Shown here piece after piece: positions 57,372 through 64,000 of a stretch of DNA of 64,000 nt (within the stretch, counting starts at the first letter, position 1; the number at the start of each line of letters is the position of its first letter). Position numbers and translations under genes: made by a program. The stretch covers positions 1 through 64,000 of the forward strand of contig CANQJL010000003.1 of the NCBI GenBank assembly GCA_947624245.1. The letters run 5' to 3'. This DNA comes from an uncultured Acetatifactor sp. GTDB taxonomy: Bacteria; Bacillota; Clostridia; Lachnospirales; Lachnospiraceae. A model generated the notes under the pieces. The model saw only the letters and a list, made by a program, of their open reading frames with translations. It made no database searches and was not told the origin of the DNA.

Positions 57372-59866
57372 TCCGTCACCTCAGCATCTTTGCTCTTTTC
57401 TTTCTTAAGCAGCTCGGCCAGACCGCTGCCGTCGTCCTCTCTGGGCTCAAGCTTTCCCATATTCACCAAAAGGCTCGCATCGCCTCGGATCAGACCGTGC
57501 ATCTCGCCGATGACCGTTCCGTTGATCTGACCCTGCACAATGCCGTCCACCCGCATCAGCCCCGACGTCCGCTCCAGCTTCAGCGGAATCGACACGGCAA
57601 AGGAGGTCTTGTCGATAATTTTTTCCCCTAACAGCAGAATCTGGGGCAGCACGAACATGACGATGATAATGGAGATAATGGTTCCTCTGCCAAGGCACTG
57701 CCCGATGCCGCAGATCGCTCCGTCCGAGGACATCATGCCGATAAAGATGCCTGCCAGCGCCAGCATAGAGCCTGAAGTCACAATGGTAGGAAAGGCAAAA
57801 TTCATGGTCTCTATGATGGCGTCCCGTTTGGACATTTTATCCTTCAGCTCCATGAACCGTCCCGAAATCACGATGGCATAGTCGATATTGGCGCCCATCT
57901 GTATGGAGCTGACGATCAGATAGCTCATAAAGAACAGATTCTTCCCCTGTATTGCCGGGAAGGAAAAGTTGGTCCAGATAGAGCCCTGTATGATCAGGAT
58001 CAAAAGCACCGGCATACCCGCCGACATAAAGGTGAACAGCAGCACGACCAGCACCGCCAGAACGGACACCACATTCACCACAGAATTATCCGTCTGGAAC
58101 GTCTTATAAAGGTCGTACTGACTGGTGGCCTCCCCGGGAATCAGCACGGGTTCCTCGTAGTACTTCGCCGCGATCTCATGCATTTTATCCAGAAACGCAA
58201 AGGTCTCGTCCCCTTCCTCCGGAAGATTCAAATAGACCAGCATACGGCTGTACCCCTCTCCCTGCAGCTGATCCAGCGCGATCTGCATCTGGGAATGGGC
58301 GTCTTCCAGCGTCTCCATCATATCATCTTCCAGGGTGATATAGCCTTCCTGCACCTCGTCATAAAGGAACATAAAGATATCGATCAGAGGGACGCTGTAG
58401 GTGGAAAATCCGTTGACGATCTTGGCGTAATTTTCATCGTTCACCGCATAGGTCATATACAGCAGCTCCGCTTCCTCGTAATCCAGCTCCAAAAGCTCCG
58501 AGAAATCTCTCGCCGTCAGCTTGTCGGTGAGCATATAGCCGTCCATGGCCTCCGTGTTGGACAGACCCATGGTATGATCCACCTCCGGCATGGAATCCAG
58601 CTCCCGCAAGAGCTGCTTTTCCTTCTCATAGCTGCCCGCCGGCACGATCATGGCCACCATATTGCTGGCGCCGAAGCTCTCCTCTATCATGGCGTCCACC
58701 ACCATCGCATCACTCTGCACCGGCGTCTCCAGCATAGAATAACCGTAGACGTAGGGACATTTGGAAGAAATCAGGAAAGCCCCCACGATCAGCACAACGA
58801 ACAGCGGCGGCATCACATATCGGGTCTTGTAGGCGAATTTTCCCACAAAGGAAATTTTGGGGATAAAGCTCTTGTGACGTGTCTTATCCATGGCCTTGCC
58901 AAAGAGCATAATCAGACCGGGCATCAGCAGGAACACGGACAACAGGCTCAGCAGAATGGCCCGAATCAGGCACAGCGCCATGTCTTTGCCGATACCGAAC
59001 TGCATGAACATCATGGCGATCAGACCGCCTACGGTGGTGAGCGAGCTGGAGGAAATCTCCGGTATCGCCTTGCTCAACGCCATGATATCCGCCTCTCTGA
59101 TGGGGAGCGTCTGATGCTCCTCCTTGTAGCGGTTACAGAATATGACGGCATAGTCTATGGACAGCGCCAGCTGCAGCACGATGGTCACGGAATTGGACAC
59201 AAAGGAGATCGTGCCCATGAGGAAGTTGGTGCCCTTTGTGATCAGCGCCGCCGCGATAAAGGTGAGCAGCAGCACGGGCACCTCCGCCCAGGTCTGGGAC
59301 GTAAATAAAAGCACGGACACGACCACCACTGCCACCAGAACGCTGATTACCCGCATTTCACTGGCAATCTGCTCCGCGGAAGCATCTCCCATGTCCGTGG
59401 ACACATACACATCGTAGCCGGCCAGCATTTCCTTCACCTGATCGAGGGCTTCCAGCGCCCGCTCGTCTGTCTCTTCATATCCGAAGGTAATGTCATAGAG
59501 CGCAGAGAAATTGTTGTAATGCTTCTCTGTGTCGTCAAAGGTGAGCATGATCACCGTGTCAAGCCCTTCCAGCCTTTCCGCTATCTTTTCCGCCTCGCTG
59601 TAGGGAATATTGGTCACCATGACCTGCGCCGTCCCGTATGTAACGAACTGCTCCTCCATGCGTTCCAGGCCCTGACTCGTCTCTGTGGTATCCGGCAGAT
59701 ACGCCGACATAGCGTTTTCCACGCTGACCCAATTCATAGAAACAACAGAAAAAATGATTGCAATGCCGAACAGCAGGAAAAAGAGATTCCGTCTGTCCAC
59801 AATAAAGGTCGCGACCTTCATGATAGGACTTTCTTTTTCGCCGCCGTCCTTTGTCTTCCCAGCCAT
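57368..59866 (-). CDS. MMPL/RND-family exporter
   Basis: An 832-residue membrane transporter of the RND superfamily (MMPL type). The N-terminal helix (about 27-47), an external domain, and five helices (about 175-335) form the first half; the second half repeats the plan (about 370-830). Hydrophobic pairs such as LALSIDYAVIFCNRY and MGANIDYAIVISGRF contain the acidic residues of the proton relay (SIDY and NIDY). MMPL proteins move lipids, glycolipids or peptides. The start at 59866 has AAAGGGGTGG before it; an upstream ATG at 59944 lacks support. The gene overlaps the GLUG protein gene by ATGA. Confidence 0.88.
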   Translation of the reverse strand: MAGKTKDGGEKESPIMKVATFIVDRRNLFFLLFGIAIIFSVVSMNWVSVENAMSAYLPDTTETSQGLERMEEQFVTYGTAQVMVTNIPYSEAEKIAERLEGLDTVIMLTFDDTEKHYNNFSALYDITFGYEETDERALEALDQVKEMLAGYDVYVSTDMGDASAEQIASEMRVISVLVAVVVVSVLLFTSQTWAEVPVLLLTFIAAALITKGTNFLMGTISFVSNSVTIVLQLALSIDYAVIFCNRYKEEHQTLPIREADIMALSKAIPEISSSSLTTVGGLIAMMFMQFGIGKDMALCLIRAILLSLLSVFLLMPGLIMLFGKAMDKTRHKSFIPKISFVGKFAYKTRYVMPPLFVVLIVGAFLISSKCPYVYGYSMLETPVQSDAMVVDAMIEESFGASNMVAMIVPAGSYEKEKQLLRELDSMPEVDHTMGLSNTEAMDGYMLTDKLTARDFSELLELDYEEAELLYMTYAVNDENYAKIVNGFSTYSVPLIDIFMFLYDEVQEGYITLEDDMMETLEDAHSQMQIALDQLQGEGYSRMLVYLNLPEEGDETFAFLDKMHEIAAKYYEEPVLIPGEATSQYDLYKTFQTDNSVVNVVSVLAVLVVLLFTFMSAGMPVLLILIIQGSIWTNFSFPAIQGKNLFFMSYLIVSSIQMGANIDYAIVISGRFMELKDKMSKRDAIIETMNFAFPTIVTSGSMLALAGIFIGMMSSDGAICGIGQCLGRGTIISIIIVMFVLPQILLLGEKIIDKTSFAVSIPLKLERTSGLMRVDGIVQGQINGTVIGEMHGLIRGDASLLVNMGKLEPREDDGSGLAELLKKEKSKDAEVTE

Positions 59867-59974
59867 TTTACCACCCCTTTGTATTTCCTCATAAGTTTTC
59901 TTGCCGGTCATCTTCAACCGCATATTATACAACCTTTTTCTCATTCTGTCATTTACATATATATAAAACTTTTA

Positions 59975-60016
59975 TAAAAAAAGAATGAGTAACGCACAGG
60001 CGATATTCCTGTGCGT
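59975..60016 (-). terminator. Terminator after the amino-acid ABC operon
   Basis: On the minus strand ACGCACAGG pairs with CCTGTGCGT (59992-60000 with 60008-60016), and a T-run follows about ten bases later. It ends the ABC operon before the MMPL gene. Confidence 0.65.
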
Positions 60017-60048
60017 CGCAGTTAAAACAACCGTATAACATATGCGCC

Positions 60049-60807
60049 TTACGCGCCGGTATCGGCATCGGCGCCGGTAAGCACCCGACGCAGGAACTGA
60101 ATCGTCCGCTCCTTCTTGGGATTTCGGAAAAATTCCTCGGCGGGGGCCTCCTCTACGATCAGGCCGTCCTCCATGAAGACCACCCTGTCCGCCACCTCTT
60201 TCGCAAAACCCATCTCATGAGTGACTACCACCATGGTGGTCCCTTCCTCCGCCAGCTTTTTCATCACGTCCAGAACCTCACCCGTCAGCTCCGGATCCAG
60301 CGCGGAGGTAGGCTCGTCAAATAAGATCACCTTGGGATTCGTGGCCATGGCCCGGGCAATGGCCACTCGCTGCTGCTGCCCGCCGGAAAGCTGGTCGGGG
60401 TAGTATCCGGCGCGATCCTCCATTCCCACCTTCTTTAACATCTCCCGGGCAATTTCCTCCGCCTTCTGCCGGGGAATTTTACGGGCGGCAATAAGACCTT
60501 CCATGACGTTTTGCAGCGCCGTCATATTCCGGAACAGATTAAAGGTCTGAAAGACAAAGCCCATCTGCATACGGAACTGCCGAATCATTCTTTTGCTGAT
60601 ATGGCTCATGTCGTGCCGCATCTCATCAAAAATGATCTCGCCCTGCTGCGCCCGCTCCAGAAAGCTGATACACCGAAGAAGCGTGGTCTTGCCGGAACCG
60701 CTGGGCCCCAGCACCGCCACCACTTCTCCTTTATCCACTTTAAAATCTATGCCCCTCAGCACGCCCTCGCTGCCGAAGGATTTATATAACTGCCTTACTT
60801 CCAGCAT
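60049..60807 (-). CDS. Polar amino-acid ABC transporter ATPase
   Basis: A 252-residue ATPase of the polar amino-acid uptake family (GlnQ/TcyC type). Motifs: Walker [11 protein letters not shown]-loop FVFQTFNLF, signature LSGGQQQRV, Walker [15 protein letters not shown] and switch VTHEMGF. The start at 60807 has GGAGGGG six bases before; the longer frame to 60900 runs into the permease gene and is rejected. It follows the permease stop by 2 bp. Confidence 0.93.
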   Translation of the reverse strand: MLEVRQLYKSFGSEGVLRGIDFKVDKGEVVAVLGPSGSGKTTLLRCISFLERAQQGEIIFDEMRHDMSHISKRMIRQFRMQMGFVFQTFNLFRNMTALQNVMEGLIAARKIPRQKAEEIAREMLKKVGMEDRAGYYPDQLSGGQQQRVAIARAMATNPKVILFDEPTSALDPELTGEVLDVMKKLAEEGTTMVVVTHEMGFAKEVADRVVFMEDGLIVEEAPAEEFFRNPKKERTIQFLRRVLTGADADTGA

Positions 60808-60809
60808 AC

Positions 60810-61517
60810 TTACCCCTCCGCTCTCGTCTTTACGCGCTCTTTCGGCCGATCTTCCTTTGCCTCCCAGCCCAGCCGCTTCTCCAAGAGTCCCTGTATCCAT
60901 GTGAGGACCGTACTGAACATCAGGTAGATGATCGCCGCCTCAATATAGAGGGCAAGGGATTCGTAGGTCCAGCCTATGATCTGTTTCGCCGTCGCCATCA
61001 CCTCCACAATGGTAATGCAGGAAGCCAGTGAGGTGTCCTTCAGCAGAGAGATCAGGTTGTTAAAGAGCGAAGGAAACGCAATGGGAAATGCCTGCGGCAG
61101 AACGATCCGGACCATCAGCCGGGGATAAGTCAGCCCGATCAGATAGGCCGCCTCCGTCTGGCCGACGGGTACCGCAAGGATAGCGGCGCGGACTGCCTCC
61201 GCATTGTAGGCAGCCACATTCATGCCGAAAGCAATGACCGCAGCCGGAAACGCCGGCAGCACAATACCCACAGAGGGCAGGCCGAAATAAATAATAAACA
61301 GCTGTACCAACAGAGGCGTTCCCCGAAAGAACCAGATATAGATCTGCGAAATCTGCTTCAGCACCTTAATATTTGCCACCTGGACGATTGCCAAGAGCAG
61401 CGCCAGTATCATACCAAAGAGAAAAGAAAGCACCGTCAGCGGAATCGTTATCTTAAATCCGGCCGCCAACATGTCCGGAAATGCGGATATCAATATATTG
61501 GCAAGTCGCTGTGTCAT
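60810..61517 (-). CDS. Polar amino-acid ABC transporter permease
   Basis: A 235-residue permease of the His/Glu/Gln/Arg-type family with about five membrane helices. The EAA-like cytoplasmic loop is [22 protein letters not shown]. Also visible is [17 protein letters not shown], a family mark. It should form a homodimer with the ATPase and receive substrate from the lipoprotein encoded 65 bp upstream. Confidence 0.93.
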   Translation of the reverse strand: MTQRLANILISAFPDMLAAGFKITIPLTVLSFLFGMILALLLAIVQVANIKVLKQISQIYIWFFRGTPLLVQLFIIYFGLPSVGIVLPAFPAAVIAFGMNVAAYNAEAVRAAILAVPVGQTEAAYLIGLTYPRLMVRIVLPQAFPIAFPSLFNNLISLLKDTSLASCITIVEVMATAKQIIGWTYESLALYIEAAIIYLMFSTVLTWIQGLLEKRLGWEAKEDRPKERVKTRAEG

Positions 61518-61582
61518 AGCGCCTCCTTATAAACTACTATTTTGGGGTTACTTTGCCGGATTCCATTTAAAGCATATGTCCG

Positions 61583-62392
61583 TCAGTTGCCGGCGGTAAT
61601 ATCCATTCCGAAATATTTCTCGGAAAGCGCCGCAAGCTCGCCGGATTCTCTCAGTTCCTGTATCGCCTGATTGATGGCCTGACGAAGATTGGCCGTCTCT
61701 TCGCCCTTCCGCAGGGGTATGGCCACCAGAGAAGCATCCTCGGTAAGAGCCGCCACCTTGAGCTCTGCCTCAGGGTGCTGCTTCATGTAATCATAATAGG
61801 AAACTTCTGCGTTCAGAGTGGCGTCCACTCGTCCGGAAAGCACCATTTCCAGCGTATCGTTCAGCGCCTCCACATGGCTCACCTCAGCGCCGTAGTCCTG
61901 CGCCAAATACTGATAAGTACTGTTGAGACTGTTTGCGGTGGTCTTGCCCGCAAGATCTTCAAACGTATTGATATCCGTGTTATCGCTCTTTACGATCAGA
62001 GCGGTGTGAATGTAACCGTAGGGCTCCGTGAAATCATATTTCTCGGCGCGCTCGTCCGTGATTTCCACGCCGTTGATCACCGCGTCGTAACGGCCGTTGT
62101 CCAGCCCCGCGAACAGGCCTTCCCAATCGCCTTCCACAAATTCCGCTTCCACACCAAGCTTCCCGGCGATCAATTGACCTACCTCCGTGTCAAAGCCCAC
62201 CAGCTCGCCGCTCTCGTCATGGTAAGTCCAGGGCGCCCAGTTGCCCTCCATGGCAAAAACGATCGTTCCCTTTTTCTTGATTTCTTCCAACTGATCTCCC
62301 GACTGATCTCCCGACTGTCTGCCGCAGGCGGCAAGACCAAGAGATGCCAAAAGACTGACCGAAAGTATCAGACTCAAAATCCTTTTCTTCAT
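61583..62392 (-). CDS. Polar amino-acid ABC transporter binding lipoprotein
   Basis: A 269-residue solute-binding lipoprotein (SBP_bac_3 family). The lipobox is SLGLAAC at about residue 21. The domain includes MEGNWAPWTYHDESGELVGFDTEVG, followed by DAVINGVEITDERAEKYDFTEPY, typical for amino-acid binders such as the cystine, glutamine or arginine type. The exact ligand is not determined. The start at 62392 has GGAGG before it. Transcribed from the consensus promoter at 62464-62492 with a palindrome between promoter and start. Confidence 0.92.
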   Translation of the reverse strand: MKKRILSLILSVSLLASLGLAACGRQSGDQSGDQLEEIKKKGTIVFAMEGNWAPWTYHDESGELVGFDTEVGQLIAGKLGVEAEFVEGDWEGLFAGLDNGRYDAVINGVEITDERAEKYDFTEPYGYIHTALIVKSDNTDINTFEDLAGKTTANSLNSTYQYLAQDYGAEVSHVEALNDTLEMVLSGRVDATLNAEVSYYDYMKQHPEAELKVAALTEDASLVAIPLRKGEETANLRQAINQAIQELRESGELAALSEKYFGMDITAGN

Positions 62393-62433
62393 AATAAAAT
62401 CCTCCATATACATCTCACAGACGTTGTCGATTT

Positions 62434-62450
62434 CCTAGTAATTTGCTAGG
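62434..62450 (-). promoter_or_regulatory. Palindromic operator candidate of the amino-acid ABC operon
   Basis: CCTAG and CTAGG half-sites (62434-62438 and 62446-62450) frame ATTTG/CAAAT. On the minus strand the site starts about 14 bp downstream of the -10 box. It resembles Rrf2/CymR-type sites in shape; this is only a similarity I recall, not a proven match. Confidence 0.5.
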
Positions 62451-62463
62451 GTATGTTGGGTTT

Positions 62464-62492
62464 ATTATACTTTTCTGTATATTATTTGTCAA
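62464..62492 (-). promoter_or_regulatory. Consensus promoter of the amino-acid ABC operon
   Basis: On the minus strand TTGACA (62487-62492) and TATAAT (62464-62469), both perfect, are spaced 17 bp. A perfect consensus is usually held down by a repressor, which agrees with the palindrome just downstream. Confidence 0.85.
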
Positions 62493-62640
62493 TCCTTTTG
62501 TGTGGAATACAAACAGCATTTTATGCGAAATACGACCGGCAAGCTATATGAAGTACCCTCGTCAGATCTTGTGCAAATCCTAAAATCCATGTTGCCAACT
62601 CATCGGCCTTCGGTAGTATAATGAAAACAGGAGGACTGAC

Positions 62641-63408
62641 ATGACACAGGAAAATAAGAGATTGTTTTTGATCCAAAGGCTTCTTAAAGAACAGCCGCAG
62701 TACCGAAATCTGCACGTTCCCTCTGACGAGACGGAACAGAAAGACCTGATCCGCTCCCTGATGAACATTCGCCCGCCCCGGCCGATTGGGGAAGATTTTC
62801 TGGCGGTGCAGGACGAGTATCTGCAGGAGGAGACCGCCGCCAAGGGCATTACCGATATCGCCGACCTGACGCCCGCAGAGCCGGGCATCTACCTCTGGCA
62901 GGGCGACATTACTACACTCAAATGCGGCGCCGTGGTGAATGCGGCCAACAGCGGCATGACCGGCTGTTATATTCCCTGCCACCGCTGTATCGACAACTGT
63001 ATTCACACTTATGCCGGAGTGCAGCTTCGCCTTGCCTGCGAATCCATCATGGAAAAGCAGGGACATGAGGAACCGACCGGACAGGCCAAGCTCACTCCCG
63101 CCTTTAATCTGCCTTGCGAATATGTCCTGCACACGGTGGGCCCGATCATTCATGGCAGAGTGACCGAACAGGACAGGGCGCTGCTGGCTTCCTGCTACCG
63201 CTCCTGTCTTGCGCTCGCACAGGAAAGGAACATTAAAAGCGTAGCCTTCTGCTGTATCTCCACCGGAGAATTTCATTTTCCCAACGAACTGGCGGCTGAG
63301 ATTGCCGTGCAGACGGTGCGGCGCTGCAAAGGCGACACGGAAGTGATCTTCAATGTTTTCAAGAACGCGGACTACGAAATCTATCGGGAACTGCTCGGGC
63401 GCGCATGA
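62641..63408 (+). CDS. Zinc-type macrodomain ADP-ribose hydrolase
   Basis: A 255-residue protein with a helical N-terminal region (about 1-75) and a macrodomain (about 85-250). The macrodomain has QGDITTLKCGAVVNAANSGM and the cysteine/histidine cluster GCYIPCHRCIDNCIH, which matches the zinc-containing (Zn-Macro) class of protein-ADP-ribose hydrolases; VAFCCISTGEFHFP is the second ligand loop. These enzymes remove ADP-ribose from proteins and are often linked to sirtuin-type ADP-ribosyl transferases, none of which is seen in this window. GGAGGA precedes the start. Confidence 0.9.
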   Translation: MTQENKRLFLIQRLLKEQPQYRNLHVPSDETEQKDLIRSLMNIRPPRPIGEDFLAVQDEYLQEETAAKGITDIADLTPAEPGIYLWQGDITTLKCGAVVNAANSGMTGCYIPCHRCIDNCIHTYAGVQLRLACESIMEKQGHEEPTGQAKLTPAFNLPCEYVLHTVGPIIHGRVTEQDRALLASCYRSCLALAQERNIKSVAFCCISTGEFHFPNELAAEIAVQTVRRCKGDTEVIFNVFKNADYEIYRELLGRA

Positions 63409-63456
63409 CGGCATCGGGTGATATCTGTCGTTTGTTTTCAAATACGCTCAAAACCA

Positions 63457-63485
63457 TTGTGTTATCCCTTGTTTTGCGTTATAAT
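63457..63485 (+). promoter_or_regulatory. Promoter of the AbiEi-like gene
   Basis: TTGTGT (63457-63462) and TATAAT (63480-63485) have a 17-bp spacer. The inverted repeat CAAAAC (63449-63454) with GTTTTG (63471-63476) spans the promoter, a likely place for autorepression as known in AbiE-type operons. Confidence 0.6.
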
Positions 63486-63507
63486 AAAAATCAAAGGAGG
63501 CTATGCA

Positions 63508-64000
63508 ATGGAACGATATAAAGAGCTTGCCGCTTTGCGCTGTTTTACACATAAAGATATGGTTCAACTTACCGGATCAGAGAATGCGGCGGCATGGCAG
63601 ATAAGAAGATATCTGCAAAAAGGATACATTGAGCGTGTGCGCCGCGATCTGTACGCAGTCATCAGCATGGAAACAGGACAGGCAATCCCTAATCGCTACC
63701 AGATTGCTTCCCGCGTAACAGATGATGCTTGCGTGTCTCATCATAGTGCCTTTGAATATTACGGATATGGGAATCAGGTTTTTTATGACGTGTACTTTGC
63801 TACCGAAAAGCGTGTCCGTCCGTTCTCCTATGACGGTGTAAATTACTGCCCGCTGGTCTGCCAGGGAAATGCAGGCATTATAGAAACCGATATCGGCGTC
63901 CGCGTGACTTCTTTGGAGCGAACTGTGATAGACAGCATAGCGGATTTTGAAAAGATAGGCGGTCTGGAAGAATTGCTGCGCTGCCTTCTCCTTATTCCTT
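63508..64000 (+). CDS. AbiEi-like antitoxin (partial, cut by window end)
   Basis: The first 164 residues of a protein with no stop before the window edge. A winged-helix part (about 10-50: FTHKDMVQLTGSENAAAWQIRR, YLQKGYIERVRRDLYAV) is followed by the region typical of type IV antitoxins of the AbiEi family (SHHSAFEYYGYG, GVRVTSLERTVIDSI). AAAGGAGG lies seven bases before the ATG. The expected partner, an AbiEii nucleotidyltransferase toxin, would be just beyond the window. AbiE is a phage-abortive-infection and toxin-antitoxin system. Confidence 0.85.
   Translation, partial: MERYKELAALRCFTHKDMVQLTGSENAAAWQIRRYLQKGYIERVRRDLYAVISMETGQAIPNRYQIASRVTDDACVSHHSAFEYYGYGNQVFYDVYFATEKRVRPFSYDGVNYCPLVCQGNAGIIETDIGVRVTSLERTVIDSIADFEKIGGLEELLRCLLLIP

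Overview
The window reads as a chromosomal segment of a spore-forming, anaerobic Clostridia, most like a Lachnospiraceae gut commensal. Supporting this: strong GGAGG-type ribosome sites with frequent GTG/TTG starts, the conserved hup-rqcP-yabP-yabQ-divIC-spoIIE-tilS-hpt-ftsH sporulation/division block, a CotS-type spore protein, AraC and two-component regulators, and several proteins typical of that family (PEGA lipoprotein, GLUG-repeat protein with an MMPL exporter). Taxonomy is inferred from gene content only.

Layout. 1-1740: gene-poor, with a small coiled-coil protein, a terminator, tRNA-Gly(TCC) followed by a 73-bp tandem duplication made of short hairpins, and a three-helix structured element. 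1.7-11 kb: a YerB-like lipoprotein, an HPr-like small protein with a cytoplasmic GH5 glycosidase, tRNA-Tyr and tRNA-Leu, a muralytic amidase fused to a polysaccharide deacetylase, and a four-gene operon (secreted protein, response regulator, sensor kinase, membrane-anchored protein). 11-13 kb: a GH13 alpha-glucan hydrolase. 13.5-27.8 kb: a long minus-strand housekeeping and sporulation block (ftsH back to a SurA/PrsA-like foldase), including mazG, the CCA-adding enzyme, a Cof-type phosphatase, a PEGA lipoprotein and a CotS-like kinase. 28-31.6 kb: a 2-isopropylmalate synthase with a C-terminal AraC-type DNA-binding domain, divergent from an OxlT-like MFS transporter. 31.7-39.2 kb: an accessory stretch with an AT-rich alpha/beta hydrolase, an ABC exporter with its own two-component system, and an AlbA_2/RecG-like regulator behind palindromic operator-like sites. 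39.3-49.1 kb: a ten-gene Mrp/Mbh-type cation/proton antiporter operon with four large antiporter subunits instead of two. 49-53 kb: a cytidylate-kinase-like protein, a large inverted-repeat element, a second AlbA_2 regulator with an iteron-like promoter, and a DUF4143 ATPase. 53-60 kb: a patatin-like protein, then the GLUG/coiled-coil protein coupled to an MMPL exporter. 60-64 kb: a polar amino-acid ABC transporter, a zinc-type macrodomain hydrolase and the start of an AbiEi-like antitoxin cut by the window edge.

How the genes work together. The 13.5-21.5 kb block couples DNA packaging, ribosome quality control, spore-coat/cortex formation, septation, compartment-specific sigma activation and tRNA modification. 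The Mrp-type operon is a self-contained ion-translocating membrane complex with no hydrogenase or dehydrogenase module in view. The most unusual single gene is the LeuA-AraC fusion, which could join leucine sensing or synthesis to transcription control in one polypeptide. The most unusual two-gene unit is the GLUG/helical surface protein translationally coupled to an MMPL pump. Several intergenic elements (1243-1388, 1573-1711, 49803-49931, 51533-51609) have strong repeat or hairpin structure that no gene explains.
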